This document shows positions 1-5,616 of a stretch of DNA of 7,952 nt, in pieces. How positions within the stretch are numbered: the stretch's first letter is position 1; the number at the start of each line of letters is the position of its first letter. Source of the DNA: an uncultured Bacilli bacterium (GTDB taxonomy: Bacteria; Bacillota_I; Bacilli_A; RF39; UBA660); contig CALVXT010000059.1 in assembly GCA_944371545.1 (NCBI GenBank), forward strand, positions 1 through 7,952. The letters run 5' to 3'. A program made the translations under genes and the position numbers. The notes under the pieces are model-generated. The model did no database searches. It saw nothing but the letters and a program-made list of their open reading frames with translations, and was not told where the DNA came from.

Positions 1-610
1 TTTACAAAAAGTAAAGTTTATTTCTTTCGTATCTATTCTACTGATTTACCTGTTGGTGAAAAGTATGAAAGACAACATAAAGTATCCCAGTATAACATTT
101 GTTTAAAAAGTTCTTTATCTTTTACTAAGAAACTAAAAACTGAATATTTATTAAAAGAAAGAGAAAAGAACATTATAGTTGCCGAAGACTTAAAAGGATA
201 CATTTATAATCTTGACAAACTAGATGAGGTTGCTTATAATGTGGGTGAAAGTAATTTGTTAAACAGAATCTTTAAAATCATTAAAGCAACAACAGATGAA
301 GAAAGAATGACCATTGCAGAAGGGAGTGAAATTTTAATGGATATAGTTACTCAAATACGAAAATTTCTTTATGACGAAGAAACAAAAGAAATGAAAAACA
401 TTCAAGACAAATGGAAGTATGAGGCACGTAAAGAAGGACGTACCGAAGGTTTGGCTGAAGGCATTGAACAAGGCATTGAAACAAGGCCAACTAAACATTT
501 TATATAATATGATCCAAGAGCATGAAAAACCCGAAAAAATTGCTAAATACACAGGCTATTCTGTTAATAAAATAAAAGAAATTCAAAAAGAGTTATCTGC
601 AAAAATGTAA
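1..610 (+). pseudogene. Rpn / PD-(D/E)XK nuclease family transposase-like protein, C-terminal part, frameshifted
   Basis: Frame 1 is open from the first base, so the N-terminal nuclease core lies outside the window. The visible part has the middle and tail expected of the PD-(D/E)XK nuclease family transposases (PDDEXK_2 / Rpn-like, recombination-promoting nucleases): a 'LPVGEKYERQHKVSQYNICL' stretch, a charged helical region, then a repetitive EGRTEGLAEGIEQGIE tail. In frame 1 translation ends at a TAA at 505-507 after an atypical RPTKHFI end. Dropping one A from the run at 479-481 moves reading to frame 2 and restores a family-like end (EQGQLNILYNMIQEHEKPEK, then IAKYTGYSVNKIKEIQKEL) to the TAA at 608-610, giving about 202 visible residues. 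This is the signature of a single-base insertion. Such genes are multicopy and often decayed. A sequencing error or slippage remains possible. Family call fairly sure; inactivation likely. Confidence 0.78.
460..484 (+). repeat. 12-bp tandem repeat carrying the frameshift
   Basis: GGCATTGAACAA (460-471) is followed by GGCATTGAAACAA (472-484). The second copy matches the first except for one additional A. The units encode Gly-Ile-Glu-Gln, part of the EG-x-EQG repetitive tail common in this nuclease family. The comparison between copies points to the inserted base at 479-481. Confidence 0.8.
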
Positions 611-624
611 AAGATAACTCTTTT
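586..624. terminator. Bidirectional intrinsic terminator between convergent genes
   Basis: A perfect 13-bp inverted repeat, AAAAGAGTTATCT (586-598) and AGATAACTCTTTT (612-624), encloses a 13-nt loop. On the plus strand the stem ends in TTTT and an AT-rich run. On the minus strand it also runs into a T-rich tail (TTTTTG). It overlaps the end of the broken nuclease gene and the stop codon of the minus-strand YlmC/YmxH-like gene, so it would end transcription from both sides. Confidence 0.75.
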
Positions 625-850
625 ATATTATTTGATCTACTAAAATTACATCTGTTCCTATTTTTTTTATTTGATTTATTGTAATGTTAAACTCTCCGTT
701 AGATTTCCAAAATCTCCAAAATTTATGATCCATAACTACAAAGAATTCAATTGTTCCTTTTTCATTAATCTCAGCATCTATAATACGCCCCAAACGCTTG
801 CCATTTTCCATATTAATTATATCTTTTCTTTGTAACTCAGATAAATTCAT
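623..850 (-). CDS. YlmC/YmxH family PRC-barrel protein
   Basis: A 75-residue protein made of one PRC-barrel domain. It opens with MNLSELQRKDIINMENGKRL, then GRIIDAEI, which matches the family pattern (SELQ.KDVIN...G.RLGRI.D.EI), and ends with a hydrophobic strand TDVILVDQII preceded by INQIKKIG. In Bacillus and Clostridia relatives are annotated as YlmC/YmxH sporulation-associated proteins, but their biochemical role is not established. PRC barrels in general are small protein- or ligand-binding modules. A GTG (859) and an ATG (856) lie just upstream in frame, but the ATG at 850 is preferred because GGTGAT at 860-855 sits at the right distance. It follows sufU on the same strand after a probable terminator. 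I see no convincing -35/-10 pair, so leaky read-through from sufSU is possible. Presence of the gene does not prove the organism sporulates. Confidence 0.85.
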   Translation of the reverse strand: MNLSELQRKDIINMENGKRLGRIIDAEINEKGTIEFFVVMDHKFWRFWKSNGEFNITINQIKKIGTDVILVDQII

Positions 851-854
851 TTTC

Positions 855-860
855 ATCACC
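855..860 (-). promoter_or_regulatory. Ribosome binding site that decides the YlmC/YmxH-like start
   Basis: GGTGAT on the minus strand matches the 3' part of the anti-16S consensus AGAAAGGAGGTGATC. With four bases (GAAA) before the ATG at 850, its spacing favours that start over the ATG at 856 and the GTG at 859, both of which overlap the site itself. Confidence 0.55.
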
Positions 861-880
861 CATACTATTTTATGTTTTTA

Positions 881-923
881 TAAAATAAAAAAAGACAAAT
901 ACTATTTTTAAAGTTCTTTGTCT
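881..923 (-). terminator. Probable intrinsic terminator after sufU
   Basis: On the minus strand AGACAAA (923-917) can pair with TTTGTCT (899-893) across a 17-nt loop, followed by T-rich sequence (TTTTTTATTTT, 892-882). The left arm lies in the last codons of sufU and the loop contains its stop codon. The stem is short and AT-rich, so termination may be incomplete and allow some transcription into the next gene. Confidence 0.45.
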
Positions 924-1327
924 ACTATTTTTTTTAAACCCTTATAAGGAAGATAAGCACAGGCTTTCCGGTTTCCTTGTTTTACTATATCTTTAAATAC
1001 AACTGCTTCATGTAGTTCTTCTTCATTATAAGTTTTTTCATTAATCATATTTTCAAAGTTTTCTATAATTTTTTTTATTTCTGATATTTTTTTGTTTATA
1101 CAATTTTCTAGGAGGATTGAACAAGAAGAAGTGGCAATTGCGCATGCTTCTCCAGAAAAGCTTGCGTCAACAATGCGATCTTTTTCGAGTTTTATGAATA
1201 TATCTAAATGATCAATACATGAATCACTTTTTGTTGTAATTTTTTGATAACTTTCATTTGTTTTTCCGAGGCTTTTTTTATAGGGAGAAGAAATGTAGTG
1301 TTTCATGATAATCTCTCTGCTTTCCAT
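908..1327 (-). CDS. sufU: SufU: zinc-dependent sulfur-transfer protein of the SUF iron-sulfur system
   Basis: A 139-residue IscU/NifU-N-like protein. In Bacillota, SufU takes persulfide sulfur from the desulfurase SufS and passes it on for cluster assembly on SufBCD; it binds zinc through three Cys and one Asp. Here those positions are Cys37 and Asp39 (SDSCIDHLD, where the family usually has P-x-C-G-D), Cys62 (FSGEACAIATSSCS) and Cys123 (NRKACAYLPYKGL). Two further cysteines, 69 and 76, are not part of the usual set. The N-terminus (ESREIIMKHYISSPYKKSLG) matches the family's 'YREVI..HY..P.N.G' start, so the ATG at 1327 is chosen over Met8. That ATG overlaps the sufS stop by one base (TAATG), and GGAGG lies about 10 nt upstream inside sufS, indicating translational coupling. 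The length is normal. Family assignment is secure. Confidence 0.93.
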   Translation of the reverse strand: MESREIIMKHYISSPYKKSLGKTNESYQKITTKSDSCIDHLDIFIKLEKDRIVDASFSGEACAIATSSCSILLENCINKKISEIKKIIENFENMINEKTYNEEELHEAVVFKDIVKQGNRKACAYLPYKGLKKIVDKEL

Positions 1328-2523
1328 TAGAGCATCTCCTCCATTATTTTTTCTTTATTACTTAGTAGTTCTACTAAATTATCTATATCACTCTCTGTAT
1401 TATAAAAGTACAAGCTTACACGCAAGCTATTTTGAACTCCGGTTTCTTGATTCAAAATCTTTGCACAGTGATTTCCTGCTCGAACACAAATTTTATATTT
1501 ATTTAAATAATATGCAACATCTTGGCTAAATACATCATTAACATTAAAAGAAATTATACCGCTGTCTGATTCGATATTTAAAATATCTAAATGAGGCAAA
1601 CAGATCAATTTGTTTATTGCATATTTACGAAGTCTTTTTTCGTAATCCTCAATGCGATCCATTCCTATACTTTCTAAATATGATATTGCTTTTCCTAAGC
1701 CAATTGCACCTGCTATATTTGGCGTACCAGCTTCTAAACGGGTAGGCAAATCTTTTAAATATACTTCAGTTGGACTATCAAAGGACTCGTTCATTCCCCC
1801 ACCTAAGTTTTGGGGCTCCATTTCTTCTAAAAGTTCTTTTTTTCCATATAGAATGCCTATACCTGTTGGCCCACACATTTTATGGCCTGAAAAAGCTAAA
1901 AAATCGACGTCTAAATCTTGAACATCTGTTTTACGATGCGGCACGGATTGTGCTCCATCCATAACAACGAATATATTATTTTCATGAGCAAGCTTACAAA
2001 TTTCCTTTATAGGTCTTTCATCACCAATAACGTTTGTTATACTTGCTAGAGAAATTACTTTTGTATTTGGGGTGATGGATTTTTTTACATTCTCTAAAGT
2101 TACATAATGGTTATTATCTAAAGGAATATATTTTACTATAGCTCCTTTTTCCGTTACTAATCGAAACCACGGTAAAACATTCGAAGCATGTTCACTTTGA
2201 GTGATTAATATTTCATCATTTGGTTCTATAAATTTTCCAAAAAATCCTGTTGCAATCATATTTAAAGATTCTGTTGTTCCGCTTGTAAAAACCACTTCTT
2301 CTTTAAAACGGGCATTTATAAATTTTCGAACAATTTCACGAGACACTTCATATTCTTGATCTACTTTAAAAGAAATATCGTAATCTCCGCGATGAGCATT
2401 AGCAGAATATTTTGTATAATACTCAGTAATTTTATCGATAACGCATTGTGGCTTTAAAGTTGTAGCTCCGTTATCTAAATAAATCAGATCTTCTTTTAAC
2501 ATTGGAAAGTCATTTATATTCAT
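1327..2523 (-). CDS. sufS: SufS: group II cysteine desulfurase
   Basis: A 398-residue, full-length PLP-dependent aminotransferase class V enzyme that converts L-cysteine to L-alanine and holds the sulfur as a persulfide on its own cysteine. Visible landmarks: IYLDNGATTLKP near residues 14-25; SEHASN with His112, which stacks on PLP; VMDGAQSVPH with Asp189; FSGHKMCGPTGIGILYGK with the PLP-binding Lys215; RLEAGTPN near 262-269; and RAGNHCAKIL with the catalytic Cys353 (the family usually has RAGHHCAQPL). The C-terminus SLRVSLYFYNTESDIDNLV is typical of SufS. The site AGAAAGGAGTG at 2540-2530 is close to a perfect ribosome binding site and fixes the ATG at 2523. It heads a two-gene operon with sufU. 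sufB, sufC and sufD are not adjacent: upstream is a promoter, a terminator and an unrelated surface protein. Confidence 0.97.
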   Translation of the reverse strand: MNINDFPMLKEDLIYLDNGATTLKPQCVIDKITEYYTKYSANAHRGDYDISFKVDQEYEVSREIVRKFINARFKEEVVFTSGTTESLNMIATGFFGKFIEPNDEILITQSEHASNVLPWFRLVTEKGAIVKYIPLDNNHYVTLENVKKSITPNTKVISLASITNVIGDERPIKEICKLAHENNIFVVMDGAQSVPHRKTDVQDLDVDFLAFSGHKMCGPTGIGILYGKKELLEEMEPQNLGGGMNESFDSPTEVYLKDLPTRLEAGTPNIAGAIGLGKAISYLESIGMDRIEDYEKRLRKYAINKLICLPHLDILNIESDSGIISFNVNDVFSQDVAYYLNKYKICVRAGNHCAKILNQETGVQNSLRVSLYFYNTESDIDNLVELLSNKEKIMEEML

Positions 2524-2595
2524 TTTTTCACTCCTTTCTGGTTTAATTTTTTTCCTGTGCTTACTATAATGTATTCATTTTTTTCTTTTTAGCAT

Positions 2596-2624
2596 ATAAT
2601 ATTAACCCAAAAAGAAAACATCAA
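2596..2624 (-). promoter_or_regulatory. Candidate sigma-A promoter for sufSU
   Basis: TTGATG (2624-2619) and TATTAT (2601-2596) are separated by exactly 17 bp, a good vegetative promoter. Initiation would fall near 2589, giving a leader of about 66 nt to the sufS ATG. A weaker TATAGT lies closer to the gene. The -35 box overlaps the right arm of the hairpin at 2609-2646. I see no recognisable operator. Confidence 0.5.
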
Positions 2625-2646
2625 GGTTATTTTAACACAAGATGTT
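2609..2646 (-). terminator. Possible intrinsic terminator upstream of sufS
   Basis: On the minus strand AACATC (2646-2641) pairs with GATGTT (2622-2617). An inner GTTA/TAAC stem closes an AAA loop, with a small internal loop between the two stems. TTCTTTTT follows. It lies about 175 bp after the stop of the 2821-4410 gene and just beyond the coding remnant, so it may end that transcript. The imperfect stem makes this tentative. Confidence 0.4.
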
Positions 2647-2676
2647 CACTTTTTAAAGTTTATTAAAAATACTTTT

Positions 2677-2820
2677 TTATATAGACAAAATAAATGGATT
2701 TTCTTTCGAACCTATTCCGGAGGCGATTTTAATTTCAGCATCAAGATAAACTGAAGGATAGGGTAATCCTACCATTCCTATTCTAATTTTTTTTAAAGAA
2801 AAAATGGAGAAAGGTTCAGT
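2677..2820 (-). pseudogene. C-terminal remnant of a surface protein, in frame after the 2821 stop
   Basis: Reading on in the same frame past the TGA at 2823-2821, the sequence stays open for 47 codons to a TAA at 2679-2677. The last part reads YPSVYLDAEIKIASGIGSKE, then NPFILSI. From memory this resembles a C-terminal motif of many gut Bacillota surface proteins of the same general type as the upstream gene (roughly RPVVYL..-.I.SG.GS..NPY.L). The 32-codon stretch starting with an ATG at 2775 has no good ribosome binding site, so I read it as a leftover C-terminus of a lost paralogue rather than a small gene. Alternatives are a read-through extension at TGA, the only TGA stop among the window's intact genes, or an ORF open by chance. 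Confidence 0.5.
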
Positions 2821-4410
2821 TCATGGTGTTAGGATTACGCGGAAGCTGTATCCGGAAAATGTGTAAGTCCCCATAAATGAAAATATATCAGCATGATATC
2901 CGCTATTATAAGAATAACCTCTATGTCCAATAGGATAAGTAGTACTAAAATACTGATTTAAACCTGCGTTGTGCCAAGAATTAACTTTAATGTTATTTGA
3001 TATATCCATAGGTCCCATTTCTCCTGTGGCATCTCCTAAAATTCTCCTGCTAAAACTTACATTATCTCGAACATTACTGAATTGATATAAATCATAATAT
3101 TTTTTATCAGGTAAATCTATTCCAGTAGTGTTTATACTCCCATCACCTAGGGTTCCTTTAAATCCACTTTGTCTACTATTATCAAGCCCAACAGTTACAC
3201 TGCCGTCATTATATTCCATAAAAGACATTGTTACTGAATAGTGACCAGCCATATCAAAAATACCTGTGACATTTCCTGTAGTACTTGCTAACACACTATT
3301 TGGATATGCTGTGTTACAAGTACCATCATTACAATATCTGTTACATTCTTCATTTGTTCCTGTATATCCACAGGTTGGTTCATTATTTGCTGCATACCCT
3401 GTAATTGAATTAATATGATTATTGACTCTTATTTTATCTTGAATACCATAGGCACTATAAGATAAATAAGCTACTGCTCCCCATTCTGTATTCTTCATCA
3501 TATGACTATCTAAATCTCTTTGATAATTATAACTATTTAAATGTTTTACATAATTTCCTAAATTCCATATAAATTGATTTGGTTTTATGCTAATATTTTC
3601 TGGATTATAAATATCCTCATTAGTATTTTGATAAGTTGTTGAAAACTTACCTACCCAAAATCCTGTTGACGGAATACTTAGAAATGCAGGATGTGTCATA
3701 TAATCTCCAATTGTACAATTTCCTGTAGCTCCACTTTCCATTGGTGTTGTACATTCACCACTCACATCATCACTTGTATTATAATCCCCAAAAATGATTG
3801 GTATTTCATGAACTTTCGAACTATCTATACTTGTTAAACTATCATAGTTTCCTAAATCCCATAATTGATATCTGTATTTTGGAATCCATACAAAATAACT
3901 TTCTATTTTCTCTTCTGGTATAACTTCTCCATCTTCATAGGATTCATTTTCATCAAATAATATAACTGCATTTGCCCAGTTCTTTTTTTCATAACTATAC
4001 CACTCATTTGCAAGTGAAGCTTTTCTTACTACTCCATCATTATCTATCGTTACTGGTATTAATGGCTCTCCTAATACTGGATCTGTTCCATTTAAGATAC
4101 TTTCTTTATACTCACTACCAAAATGAAGTTCACATCTTGTTTTATACTCACTCATATTTTTTATGACTGGACTCCATGTATTTGTATCAAACTGTATAAT
4201 TGCATTATTTGTACATGTGCTTTTTTCTAAATCTAAATAATACCCACTATCTTTACTTGGAATTGTATTTGTTTCTTCATCATTTATATATATTGCTAAT
4301 TCTATTTCTTCAGAAGTATACTTTTTTATTTTATTTTCTTTTGGAAGTGAAATGACTAAAACTACTACTAAACATATAAAAATCAAAAAAGTTAAAACAT
4401 GTTTTTTCAT
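2821..4410 (-). CDS. Membrane-anchored surface protein with C-type-lectin/FGE-like C-terminal domain
   Basis: A 529-residue protein. Residues 5-21 form one hydrophobic helix after MKKH, giving an uncleaved signal anchor or signal peptide, so the rest is probably outside the cell. Residues 32-97 are a small beta-rich module with Cys66 and Cys93 (IYINDEETNTIPSKDSGYYL). Residues 136-330 contain NEWYSY, NWANAVILF, YFVWIPKYRYQLW, THPAF, TGFWVGKF and MMKNTEWGAVAYLSYSAYG, then a Cys-rich loop (Cys347, 356, 360, 365) and GIFDMAGH. The end has RRILGDATGE, HRGYSYNSGYHADIFSF and a final SGYSFRVILTP. I recognise this as a family frequent in uncultured gut Bacillota, resembling the formylglycine-generating-enzyme/C-type-lectin fold, without clear enzyme residues. 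Function unknown; ligand binding is plausible. GAGGTGA at 4424-4418 fixes the start. The last 17 codons are more GC-rich than the rest. The gene is monocistronic. Confidence 0.75.
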   Translation of the reverse strand: MKKHVLTFLIFICLVVVLVISLPKENKIKKYTSEEIELAIYINDEETNTIPSKDSGYYLDLEKSTCTNNAIIQFDTNTWSPVIKNMSEYKTRCELHFGSEYKESILNGTDPVLGEPLIPVTIDNDGVVRKASLANEWYSYEKKNWANAVILFDENESYEDGEVIPEEKIESYFVWIPKYRYQLWDLGNYDSLTSIDSSKVHEIPIIFGDYNTSDDVSGECTTPMESGATGNCTIGDYMTHPAFLSIPSTGFWVGKFSTTYQNTNEDIYNPENISIKPNQFIWNLGNYVKHLNSYNYQRDLDSHMMKNTEWGAVAYLSYSAYGIQDKIRVNNHINSITGYAANNEPTCGYTGTNEECNRYCNDGTCNTAYPNSVLASTTGNVTGIFDMAGHYSVTMSFMEYNDGSVTVGLDNSRQSGFKGTLGDGSINTTGIDLPDKKYYDLYQFSNVRDNVSFSRRILGDATGEMGPMDISNNIKVNSWHNAGLNQYFSTTYPIGHRGYSYNSGYHADIFSFMGTYTFSGYSFRVILTP

Positions 4411-4461
4411 CGTTAATTCACCTCAGTTCTAGTATGGTTTATTTTATCTTTTTATAATCAT

Positions 4462-4474
4462 GACATATCATGTC
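4462..4474. promoter_or_regulatory. Inverted repeat at the expected transcription start (possible operator)
   Basis: GACAT-ATC-ATGTC is a perfect 5+5 bp inverted repeat with a 3-bp centre. It covers the predicted start of transcription (about 4471) of the 529-residue protein gene. A repressor bound there would block initiation. The arms are short, so chance is possible. Confidence 0.35.
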
Positions 4475-4477
4475 CTC

Positions 4478-4486
4478 ATTATATCA
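4478..4486 (-). promoter_or_regulatory. Extended -10 promoter for the 529-residue surface protein gene
   Basis: TGATATAAT on the minus strand is a perfect extended -10 element (TG-N-TATAAT). No good -35 is found at 17 bp (TTTAAG matches three of six), as is common for extended -10 promoters. Initiation near 4471 gives a leader of about 60 nt. It lies just downstream of the terminator of the preceding operon. Confidence 0.55.
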
Positions 4487-4510
4487 TCTTTATCTTTTTT
4501 CTTAAACCAT

Positions 4511-4541
4511 AAAAAAAAATTACCATAGTTTCCTATGATAA
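4511..4541 (-). terminator. Strong intrinsic terminator of the amidase-glycosyltransferase operon
   Basis: On the minus strand TTATCATAG (4541-4533) and CTATGGTAA (4528-4520) form a 9-bp stem with one U-G pair and a GAAA tetraloop, followed directly by nine T (4519-4511). It lies about 50 bp after the glycosyltransferase stop codon. Confidence 0.85.
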
Positions 4542-4550
4542 TTTTATCAT
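4535..4550. repeat. Palindrome competing with the terminator stem
   Basis: ATGATAA (4535-4541) and TTATCAT (4544-4550) are perfect inverted 7-bp arms around a 2-bp centre. As minus-strand RNA this gives a 6-bp stem with an AAAU loop. The segment 4535-4541 is also the left arm of the terminator at 4511-4541, so the two folds exclude each other. Confidence 0.55.
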
Positions 4551-4554
4551 GATA

Positions 4555-4565
4555 CCCCCCCCCCC
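4555..4565. repeat. Homopolymeric C11/G11 tract
   Basis: Eleven C on the plus strand (eleven G on the minus strand) form an uninterrupted mononucleotide run, striking in such an AT-rich sequence. It lies between the glycosyltransferase stop and its terminator. On the minus strand it is flanked by TTGACG and TATCAT. Such tracts are prone to slipped-strand length change; the exact length here may also be an assembly estimate. Confidence 0.9.
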
Positions 4566-4593
4566 GCGTCAATTTACATGTTTTTGACACAGG
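4563..4593 (-). other. Hairpin just after the glycosyltransferase stop, closing into the G tract
   Basis: On the minus strand CCTGTGTCAA (4593-4584) can pair over 10 positions with TTGACGCGGG (4572-4563), including two U-G pairs, across an 11-nt loop (AAACATGTAAA). The last three pairs use the first three G of the homopolymer. No T tail follows, so this is not a terminator by itself; it could protect an mRNA 3' end or act with the next hairpin. Confidence 0.45.
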
Positions 4594-5595
4594 TTAATTA
4601 AATTTATAAATTTTACGAGCAATTCGATATCCCACTACAGCGATATTTCTAGGTAAACAGGTTGCTCCTGATAAAGATAAGCGACAAGTTTTGTAAAGTT
4701 TTCTGTTTTTTTCTTTTAAATATTTCCATAACTCTTTTCTTTTATGTTGATTTTCATCTGTATTTGAAACTTGTAAAAGAATAGAAGATACACTCATCAT
4801 AATATCAATATAGTGAATCAAATATTTTGCACAGTTTTTGTTGGATTCCCAATAATCGTATGGATTAAAAAAGTCAATCATTGTTTTTGTTATAAAAATT
4901 TGCTGATCTATTCTTTTAATCATGACTTGTTCGTTTACTGACTGATCACTTCTACCTATAAAATAACGATAGAAATCCACATTTAAGTAGTACATATTTT
5001 TAATAAACGGTAATGGATAATAAACAAAAATGTTGTCTACATAAAAGGTTTTTTCTGGAAGTTTAAGATTAATTTTTTTCAAAAATTTTGTTCGATAAAT
5101 TACTGAATGCATAAGTAAGTAAGCATCTTTTTTAAATTTTCCGACTTCATCCCAAGTAAAAATTTTATTTTCTGGTAAAGTTTTCGTATAACGAATAACT
5201 TTTTGTTCTCCTTCTTTCTCATAAACATAGTTTACAACAAACATATCTATTTCTTTTTTTTCTTTATGAAATTTTTTGATAGTTTCTAAAACTTTTCTTA
5301 AAGCATCTTCATCAACCCAGTCGTCTGAATCAACCACTTTATAATAAAGTCCTGTTGCTAATTCTAGTCCCTTATTTACTCCTGATCCATGGCCCCCATT
5401 TTCCTTATGAACAGCTTTAATAATATTTGGATATTTTTTTTGATAATTTTCAGCAATTTTTCCAGTTTTGTCAGTACTTCCATCATCTACTAAAATGATT
5501 TCAACATCTTCTCCTCCTTTTAAAAGAGTTTCAATACAATGTTCCATATAACTTTCAGAGTTATAGCATGGAACTGCAAAAGTAATATATTTCAT
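4594..5595 (-). CDS. Glycosyltransferase family 2 protein
   Basis: A 333-residue GT-A fold enzyme predicted to transfer a sugar from a nucleotide-sugar donor to a cell-envelope glycan or glycolipid; donor and acceptor cannot be read from sequence. Family motifs in order: FAVPCYN (6-12), VDDGSTDKTG (36-45) for nucleotide binding, GGHGSGVNKGLELA (67-80), VDSDDW (88-93) with the metal-binding D-x-D, YVDNIF (185-190) near the place of the acceptor-side acidic motif, and YRYFIGRSDQSV (209-220), a segment typical of capsule and exopolysaccharide GT2 enzymes. No transmembrane helix is obvious; the basic C-terminal end could aid membrane association. It starts 21 bp after the amidase-like gene, with AGAAAGCGAG as ribosome binding site six bases before the ATG, so the two genes form an operon. 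Length is normal. Confidence 0.93.
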   Translation of the reverse strand: MKYITFAVPCYNSESYMEHCIETLLKGGEDVEIILVDDGSTDKTGKIAENYQKKYPNIIKAVHKENGGHGSGVNKGLELATGLYYKVVDSDDWVDEDALRKVLETIKKFHKEKKEIDMFVVNYVYEKEGEQKVIRYTKTLPENKIFTWDEVGKFKKDAYLLMHSVIYRTKFLKKINLKLPEKTFYVDNIFVYYPLPFIKNMYYLNVDFYRYFIGRSDQSVNEQVMIKRIDQQIFITKTMIDFFNPYDYWESNKNCAKYLIHYIDIMMSVSSILLQVSNTDENQHKRKELWKYLKEKNRKLYKTCRLSLSGATCLPRNIAVVGYRIARKIYKFN

Positions 5596-5616
5596 ATAGG
5601 TCTCGCTTTCTATATC

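Noticed and set aside
241..507. An independent 88-residue gene starting at GTG 241
   Set aside because: The frame is open upstream to position 1 with family-like sequence, so this is the interior and truncated end of the nuclease gene.
1652..1964. Plus-strand open frames opposite sufS
   Set aside because: They lie entirely within a strongly conserved enzyme gene, lack ribosome binding sites and show no recognisable domain.
2821..2823. UGA as tryptophan (Mollicutes-type code) reading through into the remnant
   Set aside because: Conserved tryptophans across the window are TGG, all other intact genes end in TAA, and the protein already ends naturally at SFRVILTP. An AT-rich genome using UGA for Trp would show many in-frame TGA codons.
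3972..4166. Plus-strand open frame opposite the surface protein gene
   Set aside because: The translation is low-complexity, rich in Leu, His and Tyr, as expected from the complement of an AT-rich coding strand; no start signals.
4555..4565. G-quadruplex
   Set aside because: There is only one G run; no set of four spaced runs exists for an intramolecular quadruplex.
4584..4612. Plus-strand promoter TTGACA with TATAAA, antisense to the glycosyltransferase
   Set aside because: The spacer is only 15 bp, the -35 is better explained as an arm of the 4563-4593 hairpin, and AT-rich sequence gives such -10 matches by chance.
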